This document shows, in pieces, positions 18,810-27,004 of a stretch of 64,000 nt of DNA (position 1 is its first letter; each line of letters starts with the position of its first letter). The position numbers were made by a program, and so were the translations under genes. This stretch comes from Lachnospiraceae bacterium (GTDB lineage: Bacteria; Bacillota; Clostridia; Lachnospirales; Lachnospiraceae), in NCBI GenBank assembly GCA_021200475.1, contig JAJQGP010000015.1:1-64000 (forward strand), read 5' to 3'. The notes below the pieces were generated by a model. The model was not told where the DNA came from. It did not search any database and was given only the letters and a program-made list of their open reading frames with translations.

Positions 18810-20024
18810 TCAATCGTTAATAATCGCAATTTTCAGACCGGTCATTGCCAGGTTGGTCTGCAGTGCTTCGTTGATCTGATCGAGCGGGAACCGGTCGGTA
18901 ATCAGGTCCGAAATCGGAAGCCCGATCGCCTTTGCCCTCCGCAGGAAATCAAAGGTCGTCGCGTAGTCGCGCAGATTGTATACCCAGGAACCTACAATCG
19001 TGATCTCTTTCGAGCAGATATCAAAATGCGGGTTGATCGTGGCGTCGCCGCCGTTCACAAAGAAGCCCAGCTCACAGAGACCACCGCCGTTGCGGATGAA
19101 TTTATAGATGTTGGAATGTCCGCCCGGCGCACCGGTGCACTGGAACGCAAAATCTGCCAGATGTCCGCCGAACGCATCCTTTACGCCGCCTGCCAGGGCT
19201 TCAATCCCCTTAAAGTTCTTGAAGTTAACGGAGGTTTCCGCGCCCATCTTTTTCGCGAATGCCAGCCGTCCCTCGTTGCCGTCTACCGCGCAGATATTTT
19301 CCACGCCCATCGTGCGCAGCACCGCGATACACAGAAGACCGATCGGACCGCAGCCCTGCACTACGACTCTGCTGTTAAAGCGGAGGATGCCGGTGGTCTT
19401 CGCACGCTCTACCGCGTGTACCAGCACTGCCGCCGGCTCAATCAGGATTCTTGAATCCAGGTCCAGATCGCTCACGTTAAAGAAGGTAGAGCCAAACCCG
19501 CCGCCGCGGATGAAGATGTAATCGGAAAACCAGCCATTCAGATGAACGTCGTCGTCCGGCAGAAGTCCGTATACATCCGCGCCGCCTACATTTTTCTTAT
19601 TCAGGTCGAACATCGTGATTTCCGGGTCATCCTTGAAAATCATGCAGGTGACGATCTTATCGCCGATTTTCACTGGTTTCCCGGCTGTATCCGTCTTTAC
19701 ATTTTTTCCCATGGCCACGATCTCACCCGTGCCCTCATGTCCCAGCGCGACCGGAATCAGACCAAAGGGGTCATTTTTGAACTCGTGCGCGTCTGTCCCG
19801 CAGACACCGCAGCCCTCTACCTTTACCAGAATATCATCATCGCCCACCGGCGGAATCGGATATTCCTTTACATCAAAATGATTTTTCGCCGTCAGCACAG
19901 CGACCCGCGCCGTCTTCGGGATGCCGCCGCGCACCGCGCCTGTGGAAGTACCTGCCGCGCTGCTGTTCATTCCGGCGAGAACCTGTCTGACGATCTCTTC
20001 TATATTAGCACTGTTCATTTCCAT
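18810..20024 (-). CDS. Zn-dependent medium-chain alcohol dehydrogenase with N-terminal encapsulation-like helix
   Basis: N-terminus NIEEIVRQVLAGM plus linker, then GCGVCGTDAHEF, ALGHEGTGEIVAMG, VQGCGPIGLLCIAVL. Confidence 0.88.
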   Translation of the reverse strand: MEMNSANIEEIVRQVLAGMNSSAAGTSTGAVRGGIPKTARVAVLTAKNHFDVKEYPIPPVGDDDILVKVEGCGVCGTDAHEFKNDPFGLIPVALGHEGTGEIVAMGKNVKTDTAGKPVKIGDKIVTCMIFKDDPEITMFDLNKKNVGGADVYGLLPDDDVHLNGWFSDYIFIRGGGFGSTFFNVSDLDLDSRILIEPAAVLVHAVERAKTTGILRFNSRVVVQGCGPIGLLCIAVLRTMGVENICAVDGNEGRLAFAKKMGAETSVNFKNFKGIEALAGGVKDAFGGHLADFAFQCTGAPGGHSNIYKFIRNGGGLCELGFFVNGGDATINPHFDICSKEITIVGSWVYNLRDYATTFDFLRRAKAIGLPISDLITDRFPLDQINEALQTNLAMTGLKIAIIND

Positions 20025-20039
20025 AAATTTAATTACCTC

Positions 20040-21449
20040 CTACCGGATACACAGACTGTCTGTCATCACACAGCGTCTTCTCTTCGTAAAGGTACTGGCG
20101 CTGGTAAGGCCCTCGCCGGTGCGGCTTGCAATGGTAAAGGTACAGAAACCCTCGCCGCCAAAACCAATGGCTGAATAAGATGGCCCGTTCTTCACCAGGA
20201 TCGCTGTGTCAATCGCCTTCGCATATTTCGTGATGTTGTCCACGTTCTTAGAGTGAATGTGTGCGGAATGACGGTTGCCATGCTCCAGCCAGACAGCCTG
20301 TTCCACTGCATCGTCAAAATCCTTTGCCCGCACCATTCCCAGAATCGGCATCATCAGCTCCGTCGTAATCAGCGGATGCTCTTTTGGCCCCTCAAAGACG
20401 ATACAGCGGATGTTCGCCGGGGCATCCACGCCAATCATGGCGAGCAGCGTGCGCGCGTCGCGTCCCACGCATTTGCGGTTCAGCTTGCCGCCTTCGAGCA
20501 CGACTGCCGTGAGCGCGTCCTGTTCCTCTTTCGATGCCAGATAACAGTCGTTTTCCGTGACCAGGTAGTGCATCAGTTCATCCGCGATAGAGGACACCGC
20601 TACGATCTCCTTCTCCGCGATGCAGGGCAGATTGTTATCAAAGGTACAGCCATTCACGATATCCCGCGCCGCTTTGCGGATATCCGCTGTCTCATCCACC
20701 AGCGCCGGAGGATTGCCCGCGCCCGCGCCGATGCCGCGTTTGCCGGAGGAAAGCACCGCTGTCACCACGCCAGGGCCGCCGGTCGCGGCAATCAGGGGAA
20801 TGTCCTTGTGCTTCATCATGACACTGCTGGTCTCCAGTGTCGGCTTCTCCACGGTCACACAGACGTTATCCGGACCGCCCGCTTCCAGAGAAGCTTCGTT
20901 AATCAGATTGATCGCATAAATCGATGTCTGAATCGCCTGCGGATGCGGGTTAAACACCACCGTATTGCCGCCCGCCAGCATTCCGATCGTATTGCAGAGA
21001 ACCGTCTCGCTCGGATTCGTACACGGTGTAATCGCACCGATGACACCAAATGGCCCCATCTCGATCAGAGTCAGCCCCCGGTCGCCGGACCAGGCGGTCG
21101 TCGTGATATCCTCCGTGCCGGGCGTCTTGTCCGCCACCAGATGGTGCTTCAGAACCTTGTCGCCGACATTGCCCATGCCGGTCTCTTCCACACCCATACG
21201 CGCCAGGACTTCCGCGTTCTCATGGATCTTCTTTCTTATGCAGGAGATAATTTTTTCGCGCTGGTCCATGGACATGACCCGCACGATCTTCTGCGCGCTC
21301 TTTGCGGCCTCAATCGCCTCATTCATGTCCCTGAAAATACCGTGTTTTCCCGCAGAACCGGTATTTTCTCCGCTCATATGACCCTGTGCGTCCAGATTTT
21401 TCAGCACTGCCTGTACAATCTCCTGTACCATCGCTTCATTGATTGGCAT
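20040..21449 (-). CDS. pduP: CoA-acylating propionaldehyde dehydrogenase with N-terminal encapsulation-like helix
   Basis: N-terminus MPINEAMVQEIVQAVLKNL; catalytic Cys in VNGCTFDNNLPCIAEKEIV. Confidence 0.93.
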   Translation of the reverse strand: MPINEAMVQEIVQAVLKNLDAQGHMSGENTGSAGKHGIFRDMNEAIEAAKSAQKIVRVMSMDQREKIISCIRKKIHENAEVLARMGVEETGMGNVGDKVLKHHLVADKTPGTEDITTTAWSGDRGLTLIEMGPFGVIGAITPCTNPSETVLCNTIGMLAGGNTVVFNPHPQAIQTSIYAINLINEASLEAGGPDNVCVTVEKPTLETSSVMMKHKDIPLIAATGGPGVVTAVLSSGKRGIGAGAGNPPALVDETADIRKAARDIVNGCTFDNNLPCIAEKEIVAVSSIADELMHYLVTENDCYLASKEEQDALTAVVLEGGKLNRKCVGRDARTLLAMIGVDAPANIRCIVFEGPKEHPLITTELMMPILGMVRAKDFDDAVEQAVWLEHGNRHSAHIHSKNVDNITKYAKAIDTAILVKNGPSYSAIGFGGEGFCTFTIASRTGEGLTSASTFTKRRRCVMTDSLCIR

Positions 21450-21461
21450 GCGCTCTTCCTC

Positions 21462-22316
21462 CTAGGCACCCAGCTGCTCCAGCACCTGCTTTGTAATCTT
21501 CGCAACCAGCTCCGGATCTACACTATCTGTCTTTTTCTCAGACGGATCCCTGCCTACGAAATCATACTGATAACCCGGAAACTGCTTATAACTCTCATCC
21601 TCACAGATCCCGCAGTTGTGGCAGTTCTTTCCGTCCTTATTCTGGCAAAGGCTTGCCGGATGCTTTCCCGCCATGCCGAATTTACGGCGGATCGCATAAA
21701 GCTTTTCAATGTTCTTCTCGTCAAATTCCTTCGGGCCGCCCAGCATTTTCGACTGATAGAGGAGCTGTGCGTAGAACTCTACGGACTCCATCTTCATATA
21801 GGCCGCAGTCAGATCCGTCGACCAGGCCAGCGCGCCGTGATTCTCCAGAAGCACTGCATCAAAATACGGAAGATATTTTTCCAGGCGATCCGGAATCTCA
21901 TTCGTAGACGGTGTGCCGTACTCTGCGATCGGTACACACCCAAGAGCGATAATCGCTTCCGGCATAATCGGCTGTGTCAGCGGAATCCCCGCGATCGCAA
22001 AGGAAGTCGCGTAAACCGGATGCGCATGGATTACGCTGCCGACGTCCGGTCTCTTCTCATAGACTCTCATGTGCATCTTGATCTCAGACGACGGCTTAAA
22101 GCCCGGATTCGCCTGAATCACTTCGCCCTTTGCGTTCACCTTGCAGATGAAGTCCGGGGTCATAAAGCCCTTTGAGACACCGGTCGGCGTGCAGAGGAAC
22201 TCATTGTCATTCAGCTTAACAGAAATATTTCCGTCATTCGCCGCTACCATGTTGCGATCATAGATACGTTTTCCAATGTCGCAAATCTGTTTTTTGATCT
22301 CATACTCATTTACCAT
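21462..22316 (-). CDS. Class II aldolase (fuculose/rhamnulose-1-P type) with Cys-rich linker and C-terminal encapsulation-like helix
   Basis: AANDGNISVKLNDNEFLCTPTGVSKGFM, VIHAHPVYATSFA, ENHGALAWS; C-terminus DPELVAKITKQVLEQLGA. Confidence 0.87.
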   Translation of the reverse strand: MVNEYEIKKQICDIGKRIYDRNMVAANDGNISVKLNDNEFLCTPTGVSKGFMTPDFICKVNAKGEVIQANPGFKPSSEIKMHMRVYEKRPDVGSVIHAHPVYATSFAIAGIPLTQPIMPEAIIALGCVPIAEYGTPSTNEIPDRLEKYLPYFDAVLLENHGALAWSTDLTAAYMKMESVEFYAQLLYQSKMLGGPKEFDEKNIEKLYAIRRKFGMAGKHPASLCQNKDGKNCHNCGICEDESYKQFPGYQYDFVGRDPSEKKTDSVDPELVAKITKQVLEQLGA

Positions 22317-22594
22317 GATTTTGCCTCCGTGTGTTCTTCCGCTATGCGGACGCGCTGCCGCAGACCGGAATGTTTTTGTGCTTCCACTTACCGCTGCGAC
22401 TTTCCTCCGCAAGAGGCGTGTGGGGTGATTAGATTTATCATTTTCTGACTTTTATCCTACAACGCTCCACACAATCCGTCAAGTATTTCTTGTTGATTTT
22501 TGTTGGATTTTCTGTGTTTTGTGTTGGATTTCGTTTTGTTTCACAGTTTCAGACAGCAGTTCGGTTCGCGGCCTGCTGTTCATAAGAGCTTTTT

Positions 22595-23416
22595 TTATCC
22601 CCCGATCTGGCAGTCCAGGCCGCAGACCGCATGCACTGCTTTTTTCAGCGTATCCATATGTTCCGCAGTCGGAGGGAGAATCTCTTTCATCTGATAATCC
22701 CGGCCCAGTCCGTCGTATTTGTCCTGTCCCAGCCGGTGATACGGCAAAAGATGAATTTTCCGCACCCCGGGCAGCGTCGCGGCAAAGCGCGTGATCGCCT
22801 GAATCTCTTCCACCGAATCGTTAAAGGTGGGAATGACCGGCACACGAATAATCAGCTCTGTCTGCCCGGAGAGTGCCACCTTTCTGGCATTTTCCAGCAT
22901 CAGAGCATTATTCCTGCCCGTAAATTCCTTATGCTTCGCCCCATTCATGTGCTTGATATCCATCAGATAACGATCCAGCCAGGGAAGAATCGCCTCGATC
23001 TTCTCCCAGGGCGCACAGGCCATACTTTCAATCGCGGTGTTAATGCCATGCTCCTTCGCCGCCCGCAAAAGAGCTGCGGTAAATTCCGGCTGACAGAGGC
23101 ATTCGCCGCCGGAAAGCGTCATCCCGCCGCCGGAGCGGTAATAATACGGGCGATCCTGCTCCACCTCGGAGAGCATCTCACGCACCGTCACATCCCTGCC
23201 AATCGTCTTCTCCACGCCCTGCACCTTCATCGTCTGAATCCGGTACTCCTGCGACTCCGGATTGCAGCACCAGCGGCAGCGGAGCACACATCCCTTCAGA
23301 AATACGATCGTGCGTATCCCAGGGCCATCGTGAATGGAATACCGCTGAATATCAAAAACGCGGCCGGTCGTGTCCATGTAATCCATGTCATCCTCCTCTA
23401 TGCCCGTATATGCCAA
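22595..23416 (-). CDS. Glycyl-radical enzyme activating enzyme (radical SAM)
   Basis: IQRYSIHDGPGIRTIVFLKGCVLRCRWCCNPESQ; GGGMTLSGGECLCQPEF. Confidence 0.93.
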   Translation of the reverse strand: MAYTGIEEDDMDYMDTTGRVFDIQRYSIHDGPGIRTIVFLKGCVLRCRWCCNPESQEYRIQTMKVQGVEKTIGRDVTVREMLSEVEQDRPYYYRSGGGMTLSGGECLCQPEFTAALLRAAKEHGINTAIESMACAPWEKIEAILPWLDRYLMDIKHMNGAKHKEFTGRNNALMLENARKVALSGQTELIIRVPVIPTFNDSVEEIQAITRFAATLPGVRKIHLLPYHRLGQDKYDGLGRDYQMKEILPPTAEHMDTLKKAVHAVCGLDCQIGG

Positions 23417-23524
23417 ATTACGAAGAAGTCCTGATTATCTAATATCCAGCCCCTCTGACATGCAAGCATGTCTCGTGACTGGCTATTACATATTTTATCA
23501 GGAAACAACTGTTGCTGTTTCCTG

Positions 23525-23575
23525 GCGCGCGGGTGTGGGCAGCATAGCTGCCAGATTCCATTCACACCCGTGCGC
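23525..23575. repeat. Nested hairpin in the GRE-activase intercistronic spacer
   Basis: GCGCGCGGGTGTG...CACACCCGTGCGC enclosing GGCAGcatagCTGCC. Confidence 0.75.
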
Positions 23576-23583
23576 ATAAGACG

Positions 23584-26109
23584 TCAGAACCCCTGCTCCG
23601 TACGGTTGATAATGTCATCCTGCAGGGAGCGGGAAAGTGTCGTAAACAGCGCGCTGTAGCCCGCCACACGCACCACCAGCTGTTTATAATTTTCCGGATG
23701 CTCCTGCGCGTCCAGCAGTGTCTCACGGCTGACCACGTTAAACTGCATATGCATACCCTTCTGGTCAAAGAAGCCGCGGATCAGCGCCACGAATTTCTCC
23801 AGTCCTTCCCGGCCGGAAAGCGCGGATGGGTGAAATTTCTGGTTAAACAGAGTGCCGTTCGATACAATAAAATGATCCAGCCGCGCCACCGAGCTTGCCG
23901 CCGCGGTCGGCCCCTTCACATCTCGACCGGCGGATGGAGAAACGCCGTCCGCTACCGGCGTATGCGCGTAACGCCCGTCCGGCGTGGCACCCGTCTGCGC
24001 GCCGAGCGGTACATTTGCGGAGACCGGATACAGCCCTGCCTGATACCAGCCGCCTCTCGGATTACGGAAGGTCTGAACCGGTTTGGTGTAATAATAAGCC
24101 ATCTCCCGCGCCAGCTGGTCGACCTCGGGAATATTATTGCCATACTTCGGCGCCGCCTCGATCAGGGAATGAATCTCCTCATAGTGCGCCAGCTTTGCCG
24201 ACTCTGGTTTCGTGTTCAGCACCGTCCGCAGCACCGTCCCGGCCGTATTCGCATCAACCGTCTGCCCGGAGGCTAACGCTTCCCTCAGAATCGTTGTCGT
24301 CAGATCTGCCGCTGAACGCTCGTCCAGTCCTTTGCCGTAATTCCACGCCAGCGCCTCCTTGAGCTCCTGCATGGTAAATTTTTTCTGTTCATAAACCAGG
24401 GTGCGGATCGCGTAAAACGAATCCGCGATGTTTGCAATGCCGAAGCCCTGCGGGCCGGTAAAGTTATACCTTGCGCCGCCCTCCTGCAGAGATTTCCCGC
24501 TTTTCAGGCAGTCGTCCACCAGACAGGATTCAAACGGAAGCGGGCAGCGCTCAGCATGCGCCACATCGATGGCATTGTCCGCATTCACCAGCAGGGAAAT
24601 GCAGTAATCCATCTGCTTTTTGTAGGCGTCGCAGAATTCCTCGAAGGTCTCCATCTTCGTGACGTCGCCCGTCTCAATTCCCACCAGCTCGCCCTTGTCC
24701 CAGCCATTGGAAAAGACCAGCTCCAGCGGGCGGCACATATTGAAGAATGCCGCGTCATGCCAGCCGTCCGTCCTGCCTGCCTTCTGCGGCTCCACACAGC
24801 CGATGATGCAGTAATCCCGCGCCTCTTCGAGGGAAAGTCCCCGGTTCTGCAAGGACGGGATAATCACCTCGTCGTTATAATAAGCCGGCTGCCCAAGGCC
24901 TGTGCGGGTCAGCTCCGCCGCTTTGATCAGGAACTCATGCGGCGACCCATTCCAGACACGAATGGAAAACGACGGCTGCGGCAGATGCACATGCTTCGAA
25001 GCCTGAATGCACATAAAGGAAAGATCATTGGTCGCGTCCTCTCCGTTTTCATCCTGCCCGCCGGCAATCAGATTCTGGAACAGACTGTAGCCCGCAAAGC
25101 CCTCCGCAGACACCCCGTCGCGGCACTTATTCAGGTCATTTAACTTCACCCACACGCAGTCCATCAGCTCCTGCGCAAATTCACGGGTGATTTTCCCCTG
25201 CTCCATATCCTTTTTATAATAAGGATACATATACTGGTCAAACCGCCCTGGAGAAATCGAGTGCCCGCTCGACTCCATCTGCAGCAGCTGCTGAACAAAC
25301 CAGAACGACTGACAGGCCTCATAAAAGCTGCGCGCCCCTTTTGCCGGAACCCGATCACAGTTCGCCGCAATCGTCAGAAGCTCCTGCCGTCTGACCGGGT
25401 CCGCGCACTGTCCCGCCATCTCTCTGGCCAGCGCCGCATAGCGGCCGGCATACTCCATCACCGCCTGACAGCTTACAATCACTGCCCGCAGAAAGCTCGA
25501 CTTTTTCGCGTAATCGCCATCGCCCACGCGGCAGGCGGCCAGCCCGGCCTCTGTCTTCTCAACAATCCCTTCGCAGCCAATCTCCAGCACTTCCCAGTAT
25601 TTAACCGTAATGTGCCCGATGCCATTGTAGTAATAATTTCCCGGTGTAAAAATGCCATGCTCGATGGCCCGGGCCGCTTCCGGCGCCATATAAGCGGAAG
25701 CCAGCTCACTGGTCGTCTTGCCCTTCCAGTATTTATGTACCTCTCTCAATTCCGCCTTCGTCTCTTCCGCGATATAAAACGGATCCGCCGCGCGCGTCGC
25801 CACGGTATCAAACTCCGCCTCCAGCCACTCGTAAGAATACTCCGGAAACGTCTGACAGCCGCGGGGCGCCAGAGTGCTGCTCCCCACAATCAGCTCCTGG
25901 TCACGGATGGTAATCGGGATATACCGCAGAATATGCGCAAACGCCTTCGCCCTGCGCGTAATGATCGGCTCCCCCTCCGTCTCCCTATAAGACTCCGTCA
26001 CCAGCTTCGCCCTGGCCGACTCAATCACCGGCATATTTGCAAACAGATCGTCAATCAGCTTCGTGATTCGCTCCGTTTTCGGAAGATCCACAATGTGAAA
26101 CCTCTCCAT
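23584..26109 (-). CDS. Glycyl radical enzyme, B12-independent 1,2-propanediol dehydratase-like
   Basis: Catalytic Cys region DYCIIGCVEPQKAGRTDGWHDAAFFNM; Gly-radical motif VVRVAGYSALFTTLSRSLQDDIINRTEQGF. Confidence 0.93.
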   Translation of the reverse strand: MERFHIVDLPKTERITKLIDDLFANMPVIESARAKLVTESYRETEGEPIITRRAKAFAHILRYIPITIRDQELIVGSSTLAPRGCQTFPEYSYEWLEAEFDTVATRAADPFYIAEETKAELREVHKYWKGKTTSELASAYMAPEAARAIEHGIFTPGNYYYNGIGHITVKYWEVLEIGCEGIVEKTEAGLAACRVGDGDYAKKSSFLRAVIVSCQAVMEYAGRYAALAREMAGQCADPVRRQELLTIAANCDRVPAKGARSFYEACQSFWFVQQLLQMESSGHSISPGRFDQYMYPYYKKDMEQGKITREFAQELMDCVWVKLNDLNKCRDGVSAEGFAGYSLFQNLIAGGQDENGEDATNDLSFMCIQASKHVHLPQPSFSIRVWNGSPHEFLIKAAELTRTGLGQPAYYNDEVIIPSLQNRGLSLEEARDYCIIGCVEPQKAGRTDGWHDAAFFNMCRPLELVFSNGWDKGELVGIETGDVTKMETFEEFCDAYKKQMDYCISLLVNADNAIDVAHAERCPLPFESCLVDDCLKSGKSLQEGGARYNFTGPQGFGIANIADSFYAIRTLVYEQKKFTMQELKEALAWNYGKGLDERSAADLTTTILREALASGQTVDANTAGTVLRTVLNTKPESAKLAHYEEIHSLIEAAPKYGNNIPEVDQLAREMAYYYTKPVQTFRNPRGGWYQAGLYPVSANVPLGAQTGATPDGRYAHTPVADGVSPSAGRDVKGPTAAASSVARLDHFIVSNGTLFNQKFHPSALSGREGLEKFVALIRGFFDQKGMHMQFNVVSRETLLDAQEHPENYKQLVVRVAGYSALFTTLSRSLQDDIINRTEQGF

Positions 26110-26179
26110 GCTTCTCCTTTCCCATGAATGCCATCCGGCAAGCCATGCCGCTTTTTCATACTATGCTACGAAACAAATC

Positions 26180-26223
26180 GTAACGATTCAGAACAGCAGA
26201 CCAATGCTGTTCTAAACTGTTAC
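26180..26223. repeat. GTAAC/ATTCAGAACAGC palindromic repeat upstream of the GRE gene
   Basis: GTAACGATTCAGAACAGC-agaccaat-GCTGTTCTAAACTGTTAC. Confidence 0.8.
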
Positions 26224-26442
26224 AACAAATTCTGATACCAATTATACTCATATTTGCCGGGTATGTCAACATAACCCAACACATATATTTGTTATTTTAT
26301 GTTGTTTTTGCAGTATTTTTTATGTGGTATTTTGTTGATCTTATGATATAGTCATGGAATATAAGCCTGCCATTCTTTTCTGCTCGCCGCGCGGGGCGCA
26401 TCCATAGCCAGCTGGAAAAACTTCCATTGCGCCCCTGCGATC

Positions 26443-26522
26443 GAGCAGGAGGCGGCTCGTCAGCTTCTGCTCGCCCGCATCTGGCGTTAGCCGGAAATAT
26501 TCCTTACGCGGCCGTGCGCATA
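26443..26522. repeat. About 80-90 bp dispersed repeat (family also at 1201-1289, partial at 405-443)
   Basis: gagcaggaggcggctcgtcagcttctgctcgcccgc...tctggcgttag..gaaatattcctt.cgcggccgtgcgcat shared with 1201-1289. Confidence 0.85.
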
Positions 26523-26523
26523 A

Positions 26524-26565
26524 AAACCCGGCCGTTCTGAAGCATTTGTCCAGGACAGCCGGGTC
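26524..26565 (-). terminator. Terminator downstream of the 26650-26892 ORF
   Basis: Minus strand ACCCGGCtgtcc...GGCCGGGTTTTTA. Confidence 0.7.
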
Positions 26566-26649
26566 TCAGCTTTAAATCTTTTGTATTTTAGAATCTTTTG
26601 TGTTTCAAAAATCTTTTGTGTTTTTCCGTTCCTTTTGTTCTTTCGTATC

Positions 26650-26892
26650 TTACTGTCTTATGTACTCCACCATCTTCTGTACTTTCTCTGCCATCTGCGG
26701 CTCAATTTCTTTTGTATCCTTCACTTCTTTTGTCTCTTTTGAGTCTTTTGTACCTTCCGGCATCTTTCGTAAAAGTGGAGTTTTTTTATCCAACACCAGC
26801 GCAGCTTTTTTCGCCACACCGCTACATGTAAAAGCTGATTGCTCCGTGCTTCGCACTACCGCAATCACCACTGGCATTCGTAATCCGCTCAT
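26650..26892 (-). CDS. Small Lys/Thr/Glu-rich hypothetical protein
   Basis: 80-aa ORF ending EGTKDSKETKEVKDTKEIEPQMAEKVQKMVEYIRQ; followed by a terminator, no recognised family. Confidence 0.35.
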   Translation of the reverse strand: MSGLRMPVVIAVVRSTEQSAFTCSGVAKKAALVLDKKTPLLRKMPEGTKDSKETKEVKDTKEIEPQMAEKVQKMVEYIRQ

Positions 26893-27004
26893 TTTTCTTT
26901 GAAAAATGGCTGCTTACTCATACCAGTTTGGTCCTCTAATGTCCAAATAGCTCTGCGCACAAGTGCGCCCGCTATTTCGCCATTGAGGACGCTTTTACAG
27001 TAAA

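Noticed and set aside
20253-22175. 640-aa plus-strand ORF
   Set aside because: Antisense to clear PduP and aldolase genes; Arg/His-rich mirror translation with no recognisable domain.
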